A stretch of 64,000 nt of DNA from the NCBI GenBank assembly GCA_025201765.1, contig MU623400.1, positions 124,001 to 188,000 on the forward strand, written 5' to 3'. Below the pieces are notes generated by a model that worked only from the letters and a program-made list of their open reading frames with translations, ran no database searches and was not told the origin of the DNA. Below are positions 49,501 through 60,351 of this stretch, piece after piece; the stretch's first letter is position 1; the number at the start of each line of letters is the position of its first letter. A program made the translations under genes and the position numbers. The stretch is from Daldinia sp. FL1419 (lineage: Eukaryota; Ascomycota; Sordariomycetes; Xylariales; Hypoxylaceae).

Positions 49501-49715
49501 ACGCGCCTACACCCGGTGCTATGAATGCGCCCACCCCCGGAGCCGGCTGGCAAAGCGGATGGGGACCTGACTCGGCGCCCACACCTGCTGCTGCTGCCCC
49601 AACGCCAGCAGCAAGTGGTTTTGCCTCTTCGAGCGGATACTACGGTGCACCCACCCCTGGCGCCTACAACGCGGAGACTCCTGCTGGAGGCCCCCGATAC
49701 ACAGACGACGACTAG
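46520..49715 (+). CDS. spt5: Transcription elongation factor Spt5
   Basis: Two exons, 46520-46768 and 46860-49715, giving 1034 aa; the 91-bp intron has GTAAGA and TGCAG ends. Order of parts: a strongly acidic N-terminus (residues 1-150); the NGN domain (about 198-285, GIWGVRCKEGKE to DIKERPDLL); then KOW domains near 297, 454, 507, 630 and 724, e.g. LPGDVVEVYEGEQKGVVG and IGQTVTIRKGGYKGVLG. From about residue 804 there is a C-terminal repeat region, first with RTPAW/KTPAYG repeats and later with (N)APTPGA repeats. Spt5 pairs with Spt4 on RNA polymerase II, controlling pausing, elongation and capping; the C-terminal repeats are the target of CDK9-type kinase in other species. Housekeeping, nuclear. 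Confidence 0.96.
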
Positions 49716-50819
49716 GGTTCTATGCGCAGGGAAAGGGGGTTGTTATAAAAGAAAGGAAAGCTACAGGATGGCGAACGGACATGGAGTTTGCTACTGATCT
49801 TGCTTTTTTTATTGACTTGGTACCTGAATATGTACTATTAGGACATTACGTAGCCTTTCCCAATTGACGATTGCAGTCCACTAAGTGGAATTTGAGTTCC
49901 CTTGTGTCTTTGTGTTGCGATTGGCTAGTCTTGTGATATTGTGATGGTGTAGGATTAGGATTATCTTGGAGTTATGGTGAGTGTTGTAAACAATTGCGTG
50001 TTTGGTTACTTGTAGGTAGGTAGGTGGTTTTAAGGTAAAATTTACGACTACACTTATGTTGGGTGTTTTACATTCTCTCGTTTTTCTTGAAGTCTCGCTA
50101 TTGTCTATTGAAGTAGCCGATATTTTACTTGAGAAAGAGGGGTTACGTCCTACGATTCTGTGTTGTGGTCGTTCACAGACTTTATCTCGACCGCGTGGAC
50201 TTGGACGCACTGCTGGGAGGTTAATCTGAGACAACGAGATTGGTGATCAAGGGTGCTTGTGTGTATGCCGGTGGGGTGGGCCAGCCCTAGTGGAAGTACC
50301 TAATTGTGTAAGGAGATATCTAAGGTTAGATCTTTACGCAATAATGTAGCTGTGTTTTACTTCTTACTCTTAGTGGAACGCTTGCGTATATCTTACTTAT
50401 GGCCAGGATCAAGTATTTGCCAGTTTGGCTCAAGCCCAATCTAGGTACCTATCTAGGTAGTTGGTTGAAGTTGTAGGTTACGAGGCGCTAGTTTCTTGAT
50501 GTATTTTGTTGACTTACACACCTATATGGTATCTTCTTTAGAAGGTTTTGTCGTTGGAAGAGTCAAAAAGAGTATACACCAACCTCAAGCAAAATTAAAA
50601 CGCTAAACTACCCCAGGCAACAAAAGAGAAACTAATTACACGCATAGTCCAGTGGAAGTCTACCTACCTAGCTAAAATTGTGGGTTATGATTTTCTTTGT
50701 CCCAAGTGGAAGCCGTGCCTAAATGAATGTGATAAATCAAATACGGCTTAACATATCTCAGTATAGAGTAGCTCAACGTTTGCTTTCTTCCATCTACCCC
50801 ATCTACCCCTATCCAGAGC
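49716..50819. other. Convergent intergenic, no gene seen
   Basis: 3' regions of Spt5 (+) and the C2H2 protein (-). AT-rich, with a few AGGTACCTATCTAGGTAG motifs near 50440. Confidence 0.5.
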
Positions 50820-53221
50820 TTAACTTTGTTCGCTCTGCGGTATGAAGGGTAGGCTCGGGTTGTCAGTATCCAAGTATTCATATTCGGACCAGCTATTAGC
50901 CAAAGCCGCATAGGGTTGTTGCCAGTGGAACTCGGGTCGGTCTAATACCAGAGGCTGCGCGGGTCCAGGCATGGGGTTTGGCGGGACTCTTGTCAGTTGA
51001 TTGCCTCCGTAGCCGGGGTAGTTCTGTGGCCCGTAGGTCATGGTTGGAGGAATCTGCTGTGGGAGCATTCGGAATGGTTGGGGCTCTCTTAGAAGCATTG
51101 GCTGACTATTTTGTCTGCTCATCTTGGGAACCGATATGTGTCTTGGAGTCAGATTTGGGTTGCCCATAACTGGTGTCTTTGGCATTGTAATTTGGGTCGC
51201 CGTTTGCCCGCTGGAGGAAGAATTTCCGAAGCAGGGTGTTTCATTTAGATCCACGTGGAGATTATAGGCCCTTTGTGCTAACGAGTTAAGACGGCTTTTC
51301 ATTAATATCTCTTGTCCCGGGACGAATTGAATATCACCTGACCTGGATCCATGGTCAAGGAACATTTGGAATAATCTTGCAAAGCCCTGTGTGTTTCCTG
51401 TTGCTGGGAATGACTTCATCCCGGTAGTAGTTCGTTCAGCCCCTATTGTATCGTTAGACTTTACTGAAGTATATCACTGTCATAGATGGAAAACTCACAA
51501 GGATGAGCCGGGCGGGGTGTACCAGGATAAATTGTCTCCCATATATAAACCATTTCTCAACCTCGGAAATCTTTTTCCTTTTCTTGCTTCCGCTTCTGTC
51601 TAAGAGTGTCCATTGCTCCATGTTTACACCTAAGTTGGTCTCAGAGCTTCCCACAGCGCATGGCTCTGGCTGTTGTCGATGCATCTTTAGCTCGGCGACA
51701 CTTTCTTCGATGGCCTTCCCCTTTCCCGAAAAGTTCTTATAGCACCGTTCGCATTGGATCAACAGATGCTTGCGTTTGATATGCTCCCTTAATGGCGGTC
51801 AGTTCACTTAACTCAATATAAGAAAGGGTTTCTTACTTCAGTCGTTGAATTGTCTTATATCCTGATTCGCAAACTCGATATTGGTCTTCAGTAATAGAAT
51901 TACTACAAAACCGAGTAGGGTCGTATTTATTGAAAGGGCAGGCATACCTGCCCCTCTGCTCACCTGATATTGAACCATCATCATGGTTTTCAGGAGAACC
52001 GCTACCCTCACCGTCATCTCTTTCTCCGTCTCCATCGTCAGAACCTTCGCCCCTTGATCTTGATAACCGTTGCTTCTTACGTGAATTTGGAGCTCTTTGA
52101 CTTGTGCTGGGATCTATAAAGGGTTGCCGCGAGCTTTCGCCCAATCCAGAAGAACTCTGGCAAGTAACAACGCCCCTTTGCCAGCCCCCTATTCTCCTCG
52201 CTTCATTATGAACCTGATCTTTATGTAGTTCCATAATCAGTGCTGCAGCGAAGCCCAGGTCGGAGACATTCGTTAGCACTGCAGCTTCGATTCTGTCCGG
52301 CTCGCCGCCCCACTCGTCGTCGTCGTACTCGTCATCGGAATCGAAATCATCGTCTTCGAATTCACTACCGATATCTTCGTGCTTATTTCGGCTAGTCGGA
52401 AAAGCTCGGTCTCGGAATGTATTGTTTTTGTCATCGTTGTCAGATAATAGGCGCCTTGCGTTTGAATTTCCCACCGAAGGTATCGCGTCGTAGAAATCAC
52501 TATTCAGTAGGTAACTGCGTAAGCATTTGTTCTATAATCTAGATCCCCCAAGTAGAATATGCCAGTAAGGAAAAGGGGGGATCTCACGGTCCCTCTGGAA
52601 CTAGAAACCCTGGAAGCGGAATTTGGTTATGTACTTCGCCATCATTATCGGGCGGCCTACCATATCGTTCGGTCACATTTATCTCTGGCTCTGTAAAAAA
52701 ATCATCTTTGCACGAAGCTGGACTCCCCGAGTATACATCTGAGGATCCATCCCACACACTTTCGACTATACTTGGACTTTCGGACAAGGCCGGTGATGCG
52801 CCGACACGATTGAGAAGGTTTGCTGTTGAGCTTTCCACGAGGCAAAAGTCAGTATTGGCCCCAGGTTTGCCCTGGGCGTGTAGACTCTCGCCTTTATCAT
52901 CTGGCTGGTAAAGAATCATATCCTGAGTCGTAGACGATTCCATAGCGGCTGCTTCTACTATTAGAGGGAGCAGTTGTGAATAGGTATAATCTGATCTGCG
53001 CTCAAGTCGTAGCTTTCTAGCCAATTCCACAGATTAGCTCGCCGGATAGTAATTTAGATAATAGGTAGATTTATTATAATCTTTTGGCGTGTCTTGTTGT
53101 TCTAAGTTAAGAATAAATTCCAGCGTAGGATTAGCCCGCAAGACAGGTCATGACAGGGGGTAATCTTAAGCTAACAGTCAGAGCCTTACGCATTTGCGCG
53201 AGAGCCTTCTTTGCTGCGCAT
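50820..53221 (-). CDS. Fungal C2H2-type zinc-finger protein, apparently frameshifted
   Basis: Five exons inferred: 53221-53190, 53016-52588, 52514-51837, 51787-51499 and 51442-50820, about 683 aa. Exon 1 is supported only by phase and splice sites (GTAAGG, CTAG); without it the first in-frame ATG is 52943. An acidic Asp/Ser-rich middle is followed by YACPFNKYDPTRFC, then GYKTIQRLKEHIKRKH, then CERCYKNF, a finger set common in ascomycete nuclear and NACHT-associated proteins. After SEVEKW (near 51555) the expected continuation YIWETIYPGTPRPAHP lies in the next frame, and exon 4 also needs that frame. This points to one lost base at about 51541-51550. Either a sequencing error in TTTATATAT or a real mutation would explain it. 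The C-terminal 190 aa are Pro/Gln-rich. Likely DNA- or RNA-binding; role unknown. Confidence 0.7.
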
Positions 53222-55363
53222 CCGAGTTGATAAAATCCTACATGAAAATGCAATTTGGGCCTATCCATCCCGACATGTTCCACCAATTAATTTAATCCAT
53301 CTTGATACCAAATCTAATGTAAGGTTGTAATGGTAAGCCACAGCGATGAACGACGCAAATGCGCCGCTTCTGGCACCGGCACCAACACGGTATTTTACGC
53401 CAGCCAATTTCGATATCTATGGGAATCTGAATAATTCGGGTTTATTGACGCGGGAGCTTAATGTAGTACCCGGACAAATACAGCCACACGGAATGTCCAC
53501 AAATCCCTACGTAACGCGCAAAAGACATCGTGGTATCACATGAAACTGAGTATTTGATGTGGGATAGGGTAAGTCTTAGTATTGGATTAGTTCCTCATAA
53601 TCCAACAACGCGTGTCACTCTTGCTTCATACTCGTCGGTGAGGCGGTCGAGTTGTCTTACATTCGTAAATACGACGGCTACATAGTTAAACGAGAGTGCG
53701 GTGTGTTGATACACGCGGTAGCTTGGCAACTCTAAGTATGCCTCTAACCGTAGGCATGTTGGTCTCGTGCTCAGTAGGGTGATAAGTAGGGTTGAAAATG
53801 GGTGTAATTGTTATACAAGAAACTCCTCTTTTAAACACCATCGCGTAGGTATATTCCATTCTAAAGGATCTAATATAACACCCTCTAAAATCAGGGTGGC
53901 CGTCCCTAGAGAAAGCCCCGATCCAATCTATCAACTTTGCGCGATTCTATAAGCAAGGCTTTTACTTTTTATTTTCTCCCTTCATTAATCAAAGTATGTA
54001 AACATGTGACCTACCATGATAAAATAGGGTGTTGATGGCTTAGGTATGTTCCTTATCCCTGTCTTCCCTGTCCAGTCCGATGCGTAATAGAGGGAAATTC
54101 GCATACGAGATACTTGACTCATAACCACAGACCCATCACACGCACAATAATTCACTTCACTTTAGTTTAATTGTGTGATAGTAATTTGTGTGTTTAGCGT
54201 CTCTATTATCTTCGCATCTGCGCGGGATACATTCGCCTTCGACTAGTCGAGCGATAACACCCAATTGCGAGGATCTACCATAGCACCCTCGAGTATTGGG
54301 GAGAAACGATTCGAATTATCTGCGCAAATGTCCATAACAAGTCCAACTATGGTGGTGAAATTTCCTATATATTCGGCCGTTCCCAGAGATGCCTTAATTC
54401 TAAACTCAACCCATCTTAAGCCAACTCAACTACACCAAGCAACTCTTCACTCAATTATATATCCGCTCAGCGCTCAAAAACACCCCCAAAAAGGTTCAAA
54501 TAACACTCAACGATGGCTGCCATAATAACTGCCTTCAACAAATCAACCATGGACTTGAATATCACCAACGAAAGCCAGAAGCCTAAGACGAAAGGCAATG
54601 AACCCGACCCTCACCCGGTCGACCCTAGTATGTACCACCCATGAATTAATTACCATTGAAGGGTTTCCGCTAACTAATAAGGGCCCGGAATGTGAATATT
54701 TATTGCACCACGAGCTATGGAGTTAAGGATAACATCACACGGCTTCTCATGCTTTATATGCCATGGAAGTAATGGAGGTGGCAAGACGTTAATAGTTCAC
54801 GATAACGGACAATGACAACTTGGCTCTGTTGACCAGATGCGAGTATTCGACTACGGATGGGGTAGCTATGGGTATCTTTATTCACCTGATATGATTAATA
54901 AGTTATAATTAATTATAAGCATTCTTTTATATAACCTACTATTAAGTCACTGAGTGTAACTACCTACCTTAGGTACCTAAGTAGAAGACGGCAATGAAGT
55001 TGACTCTTCGGGATGAGGATGATGAGATCAAGTAATCATTATATAGATAACTCATTCTCTAACGAGACTCTTTAGATAAAATTAGAAATTGAAAACTAAG
55101 TAGTAACAATCGTATTCTCCCTACGCTATACCCGTCTTACTCTCCCGACCCCTTTGTCGTCTTCGTAGTCAGCTGACTGTGAAAGGGTGCCCGGCTGGGC
55201 TTAATTATTGACGAGGGATCCATAAGCCATAAGGTATCAAACAATGTGCAACAATTAGATAAGCAGCATCAACATCTTGTAATCCAACGGGGGGCATTAC
55301 AAGCACTTCATTCCTTGTATATCAGGTTTAGCTACGACCACTGGCGGGTACTAAGCCCCTAGC
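53222..55363. other. Intergenic with two possible small genes
   Basis: A 65-codon plus-strand frame at 53346-53543 (starts MNDANAPLLAPAPTRYF) has coding-like composition but no known family. A second start at 54513 (MAAIITAFNKS) follows a leader-like sequence and could encode about 42-45 aa, either reading through or with an intron at 54628-54681. Neither is certain. The remainder is AT-rich and empty. Confidence 0.3.
53346..53543 (+). CDS. Hypothetical small protein
   Basis: 65 aa, single frame with ATG and TGA. Moderate GC at third positions and no low complexity. I do not recognise it, and expression is not supported by anything in the sequence. It could be chance. Confidence 0.25.
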   Translation: MNDANAPLLAPAPTRYFTPANFDIYGNLNNSGLLTRELNVVPGQIQPHGMSTNPYVTRKRHRGIT

Positions 55364-55916
55364 TTAAGAGAAGAACTTGTTATTTGGGCGCTTGAGTCCT
55401 AAATTCTCTCGCAGAGTTGTCCCTTCGTAATCCTTGCGGAATATACCCCGTCGCTGTAATTCCGGAATCAAACGCTCAACCACATCATCGAGGCCCTGCG
55501 GTAAGAAAGGGAAAACAACATTGAAGCCGTCCGAACCCTCTTGCACAAGCCACTGCTCCATCTCATCTGCCACAGTCTGCACTGTGCCGACAAACGCTAG
55601 ACCGGAATATCCTCCGTATCTCTGTGCTAATTGACGAACGGTAAGGCCTTCTGTGGCTGCAAGCTTCAACACGCTCTCACGGCTAGACTTGCTCGCGTTA
55701 GTGCTTGGAAGCTCCGTCGGTAGGGGACCGTCAGGATCCAAGTTAGAGGCATCGTAACCGAGTGCGATGGAGAGTGATGCGATGGAACTTTCGTAATGCA
55801 CGAGACTGTCCAACTTTAATCGCTTGGCGCGGGCCTCTTCCACCGTATCACCAATCACTATGAACGCAGCCGGTAATAACTTTATGCTGTCCGGGGTACG
55901 TCCCACAGCAGCAAGC

Positions 55917-55921
55917 CGACC
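55917..55921. repeat. Target-site duplication, left copy (CGACC)
   Basis: Identical to 56660-56664 across the element. Both copies are part of the same Gly-Arg codon pair of the interrupted gene. Confidence 0.85.
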
Positions 55922-56659
55922 TATGGCGGACCATAGGAGCCACTTTGCCAAAATCGATTTTGGGTGGCCGTAAAGGGCAATATATCCTTAGCGTGTGCAC
56001 AGGCCATATACAATAAGGTTGTATAGAGATACTTATGCATTATAAGAGTAATGTTATAATGGTTATATACATATGAGGGGTATATTAAAGATATATAAGC
56101 TATATTACCATTTATTTTAGCGAGCTTAGATTAGATTTTTTTTTTTTACTAGCCATTACAGCCACCCCATTCTGGTCTGTGCGTGTCGTGGCAAATAGGA
56201 GACGGTTTTGTGTGGGAGGGGTATGTCAGGGGTCTGATTGGCTAAAAATTGCTGTGGCACAAAAGATACAAAGCAAAACCGTCCTAGTCTGAGCCATAGC
56301 ACTTTTTAGCCAATCAGACCCCTGATATACCCCTCCTACCAAAAACCGTCTCCTATTTGCCACAACACGCACAGCCCTACGATATATCTGCACGGACTAT
56401 ATTAGGGTGGCTGTGGTGGCTGATGAAAATCTCAAGTCTAAGTTCGTTAAGATAAGTTTTATTTATAATCTTATTATATTAATATATATGGATTATTTAA
56501 TTATTAATAAACATATATTTATTTAACCTATATAAAACCTAAGTACTCCCTATAAAAACCTAAGTATTTAATAATAAAATTGCTATTACGCTTAATCAAA
56601 TTTAGTTTAGTGTCTGACCAAAATCGATTTTGGCAAAGTGGTATATATGGTCTGCCATA
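55922..56659. mobile_element. MITE-like foldback element with 5-bp target duplication
   Basis: About 738 bp with no coding capacity. Terminal inverted repeats of about 42 bp begin TATGGC(G/A)GACCATA and end CCACTTTGCC followed by the palindrome CCAAAATCGATTTTGG, with five mismatches between the ends. It is flanked by CGACC at 55917-55921 and 56660-56664. The target before insertion is inferred as AAAAGGTCGGCTTGC on the minus strand. TIR sequence and 5-bp duplication do not match any superfamily I can name with confidence. The interior is AT-rich and holds a second inverted-repeat structure. Confidence 0.88.
56158..56414. repeat. Inner inverted repeat (possible nested element)
   Basis: ACAGCCACCC at 56158-56167 pairs with GGGTGGCTGT at 56405-56414. 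Inside these, arms of about 80 bp (56178-56258 and 56292-56373) are complementary with roughly nine mismatches and a loop of about 33 bp. The right side has about 25 extra bases. It may be a second MITE inside the first; no clear target duplication was found. Confidence 0.8.
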
Positions 56660-56664
56660 CGACC
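56660..56664. repeat. Target-site duplication, right copy (CGACC)
   Basis: Identical to 55917-55921. Confidence 0.85.
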
Positions 56665-57447
56665 TTTTACATCCTTGAAGAATTCCTTGCCCGCTTCGAG
56701 ATTTCGCGGTGCACAAAACACCACCTCGGCCGTCTCGGCGGCGAGTTGCTTTCCCGGCTCCGATGCGCCGGCTTGTACGATTACCGGCCATCCCTGCGGC
56801 GGGCGCGCGATGTTTAGCGGACCCCTGACGTGGAGCTCGGCCCCGTGATGGTCGAGAACGTGCAGGCGTTCGGGATTGAAGAAGATGCCGCTATCAACGT
56901 CACGCACGAAAGCGTCGTCGGCAAAGCTGTCCCATAGCCCTGTTACCACATCGTAGAACTCTCGCGCCCGAGCGTAACGCTCGCCGTGCTCTTTATGCTC
57001 GTCTTGGCCAAAGTTGCGGGCCGAGTCCGGGTTAGCCGTTGTGACGATATTCCAGCCGGCGCGGCCGCCACTTAGGTGGTCAAGCGACGCGAAACGCCTT
57101 GCGATATGGTAAGGCGCATCGTATGTCGTCGACGCGGTAGCAACAAGACCGATGCGCTCGGTGACTGCTGCCAGGCTTGATAATAAAGTGAACGGCTCAA
57201 ACGACGTCACGGTGTGGCTACGTCGGAGGGCCTCGATCGGCATGTTCAACACGGCCAGGTGATCGGCCATAAAGAACGCGTCGAACTTGGCAGCTTCCAA
57301 CTTCTGCGCAAACGACTTGATGTGCTGAAAATTGAAGTTGGCGTCCGGATAGGCGCCGGGATACCGCCATGCTCCCGTGTGCAAGCTCACAGGGCGCATA
57401 AAAGCGCCCAGGTGAAGTTGTTTCTTCTGTTGCTGTTGTTCGGCCAT

Positions 57448-59441
57448 GTTTGCTATTCGTAACTCAGATTCTAACTACGGACTTGCAAGGCTCTTTCGCG
57501 GCGGAAGCACGCCGTTCTTCTACGTTTAAGAGGAGGCTCCGGGCCGTCCGGATCGGCTTATACACCGTGAGATGTCGCCATCGCTGAGGGGTATGACGAG
57601 AGACCCGGGAAGCCAACCCCAAAGCTCGATAGACTGGTGTTACATAGATTGGTGGCAGTCGGACTTTGCCATGCCTTTCGATATCAGTATTGACTTATAA
57701 ATCAAGCAAGACATAGGCCGTCGGGTTGACAATTCCAGCGCGGCTGCACCAATCCCGTTCATTCTTCAGTGGTATATCCTACCGTGTGACTAGGTAAACT
57801 TGGTGCTTATCAAATAATGTCTCCGGTCGATTGATTCTAGTTACATAGTTGGTTTTAACCGCTACTACTACGTCTGCGTTATCGTTTTCTTCATATTTGG
57901 CATTAAGTAAGTGTGATTTGAAATCGCATTCTATATTAATTTCGCCATCTCCTAACCCAGGTATATGTAATCAAACAAAGGAGAAATCATCAGATAAAAA
58001 AGAGGAGCGGCAGATGATTTCGTTACTAAATACGGATAGCTCTCGACGCGGTGGCGAACAAAGCAGTATCTTAATAGCATAGGTACCTACCTAACTGTTA
58101 GGTAGCTAATTATGACTATGGCATTCTTGAAAATATCATCATACTCAGGACGCGCGATAAGCTTGGCGACGGCCTGAGACGACCGGGTTTTATCGATGTA
58201 TTAACGAGTGAGCGTTTGAGCCCGTCACATAGCAGAATGCGACCTTATCATGGATGCCAATTCGATTCAACGTCGCTGGTTAGCAAAACGGCACGACGAA
58301 TACACGATACGTTGATATCGCCGAATCTACTTGTCTTGAATCCATGCTGCAAAACGTGGACTACCCCTTGATGGTAACCCCAGTTTTCCATTTCTCATAA
58401 TTCAAACATGCGAACATACGAACTTGAAAGATTTCGGCTTCTATGGAAGCGGCAAAGGGGACAAGGGGTTACAGGGAGTACCCTGTGGTTTCGATAGCCA
58501 CTGGGGGACAGTGGAGTTGCGTTCCCTTCGCTATGACTAGCCGCTTACCCCCTGTTGACCCCCTGCTCGACTTCAGACGACGACGAACTCACGAAGAAAC
58601 CCCGTCTTTTCGTTCTCTCGTCGCGCTATGATTTTTCCTAAGAGACTTGTGTTCGGCTAATATTCCACATGGATATGTAGAGTATACGAATTTTACCTAC
58701 TTTCAACGCCGCGCTTTTAATCGCTATAACTGTGTAATCGCAATAATAAACTGTCGACATCAAGAATGGGACCGTGCGTTTCTTTAATTCCAAGATTTCC
58801 ACTTGAGAGGAGCCTCATGATAGCAATGGCTAGACGAACCCGAAATGGCCGTACGTACGCGGGCCAACCCCCATCATAATAACTCCCGTTATTGAAGGAT
58901 TTTTCAGGGTATCATGAGGGTATCCGGTCCCATTTGTGGTGTTCGTCGCTCGGCTCTTGCCGGGTCCTACTTCGAAGCCTGGGCTCGCGATACCAAATCT
59001 TAGGTTGAAAAAGGAGGCATGGGTTTCAGCCAAGACTTTCTTGGCCTTTTCCACGCAAAGCGCGTTGCACAACCAGCTCGACTAGCACAAGCGTACTCGT
59101 TTAGTCCGTTTACGAGGCTTCAGCCCGGCTACTGTTACCGATGAGATTAGTTGTGCACCCCGGAAATGTCGAGATGATTTTCCGGCTCTTATGGGAATCG
59201 AGTTGTATAAGATCTACGGCTTCCCGCCCATATGTTTCGATAATCTTTTTTTCTTCATCCCATTCTACAAACGATCAACAGCCAATTTCTATTCCTTCTT
59301 CTCTCAACAGCTGTGCTGTTCCTTTCCATTACTCGTATTCATTTCATTTCGCTAGTCGAAAAAAGTTAGCCAGTCGTTGACGACTTTGTACCATCCGACT
59401 TTCTATACCCTACCACATCAAAAAAAACCCAAATAATCACC
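57448..59441. other. Intergenic, no clear gene
   Basis: No supported gene. A minus-strand frame at 58830-59072 includes FFNLRFGIASPGFEVGPGK and looks somewhat protein-like, perhaps a fragment, but I cannot name it. The leader of the small secreted protein gene precedes 59442. Confidence 0.4.
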
Positions 59442-59924
59442 ATGCGTTTCTCTATCGCTCTCATTGCGGCTTCCGCTGCTTTCGTCCATGCCGGTGTATT
59501 CACCACGCAAAACTATGACGACATCTCCATCTCCGGAGGTGTTGCCGGTAACGCGGAACAAGAAGCTCTGTCCGTCTTCAGCGCGCTGGACATGAATAAC
59601 CTTGCCGCCGCCGACAAGGACGACATCGACTTCCTCAAGTCCGTCAACAGTATCTGCAACGATGCTGAAGAGGAGGCCTTCAACCCTGCCATCGACGCGG
59701 CTTCCGGCGAAGAGGCCAAGGCTCTCCAGCGTGGCAAGATAAAGAACAAGGTTCTCAAGCTCGAGGCCACCATGCTTCGCTTGATGATCCAACAGGCCCA
59801 GGGAGAGGACGTCTCCGACGACATGGCCAAGGAGCAGAAGAAGCTCGACAACAACATCAAGCAAGACGAGGATGAGGCTGGCAACGCCTCTACCTTCCTG
59901 TCCTTCGATGCCACCACCAAATAA
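59442..59924 (+). CDS. Small secreted protein
   Basis: Single exon, 160 aa. Signal peptide MRFSIALIAASAAFVHA is followed by a mature chain of about 143 aa, acidic and Ala-rich and without cysteine pairs. Motifs: ISGGVAGNAEQEALSVFSALD, GKIKNKVLKLEATMLRL and ASTFLSFDA. The pattern matches a family of uncharacterised small secreted proteins common in Sordariomycetes. The helical repeats suggest a helical bundle. Function unknown; effector or wall-related roles are possible but not shown. The A-rich leader just before the ATG is typical for well-expressed fungal genes. Confidence 0.82.
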   Translation: MRFSIALIAASAAFVHAGVFTTQNYDDISISGGVAGNAEQEALSVFSALDMNNLAAADKDDIDFLKSVNSICNDAEEEAFNPAIDAASGEEAKALQRGKIKNKVLKLEATMLRLMIQQAQGEDVSDDMAKEQKKLDNNIKQDEDEAGNASTFLSFDATTK

Positions 59925-60351
59925 GCTATCGGAGTACAGACTTGGTGTCTACGGAGGAGGAAATACCCATTTTGGTTTAGCACAAAGACCCATCTACGAT
60001 TTTTCATGGGCAAGGGGTGGAAATGTTTGAATACGAGTATGGACTTTAATTCTTGATATCGAAGGAAAGAAATACAATAATATCTGTTGATCAAACTTTG
60101 AGTTTCTACGAAGAACTGTGATTGAATGATATGAGTGAATTGTTCCCAAGATGTAGGCTCAATGTATATTACGAAGCGAAGGGTTGCTTTTCTGCTATGA
60201 TAAAATACCATACCACAGGTAACCACCAAAAAGTATTTGGCTACCTAGTGGTTTAATTGTACAATCCGTGAAGAGACCTTTGAAATTAACGCATTTAATT
60301 ACACTAATACTACTTGCTTCTATCATGAGTCCACCTAACCTCTCCGTCCAC
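59925..60351. other. Convergent 3' spacer
   Basis: 3' regions of the small secreted protein gene (+) and the LPMO gene (-); no gene seen. Confidence 0.5.

Larger units (their letters stand above)
55364..57447 (-). pseudogene. Luciferase-like flavin monooxygenase (NtaA/SnaA type), split by an inserted element
   Basis: The N-terminal part (57447 to about 56660) starts MAEQQQQKKQLHLGAFMRPV and runs to KDVKGR. The C-terminal part resumes at about 55921 with GRLAAVGRTPDSIKLLP and ends at 55364. Together they match the full length (about 447 aa) of FMN-dependent monooxygenases related to nitrilotriacetate monooxygenase: MADHLAV, SGGRAGWNIVTT, FGQDEHKEHGERYARAREFYDVV and GWPVIVQAGAS are typical. 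Such enzymes use reduced FMN and O2. A 738-bp element sits between Gly-Arg codons, so the unspliced frame stops at 56602 within the element. Apart from the insertion, both halves are intact with no other stop, so the event is recent or the element is removed from the RNA. Confidence 0.88.
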
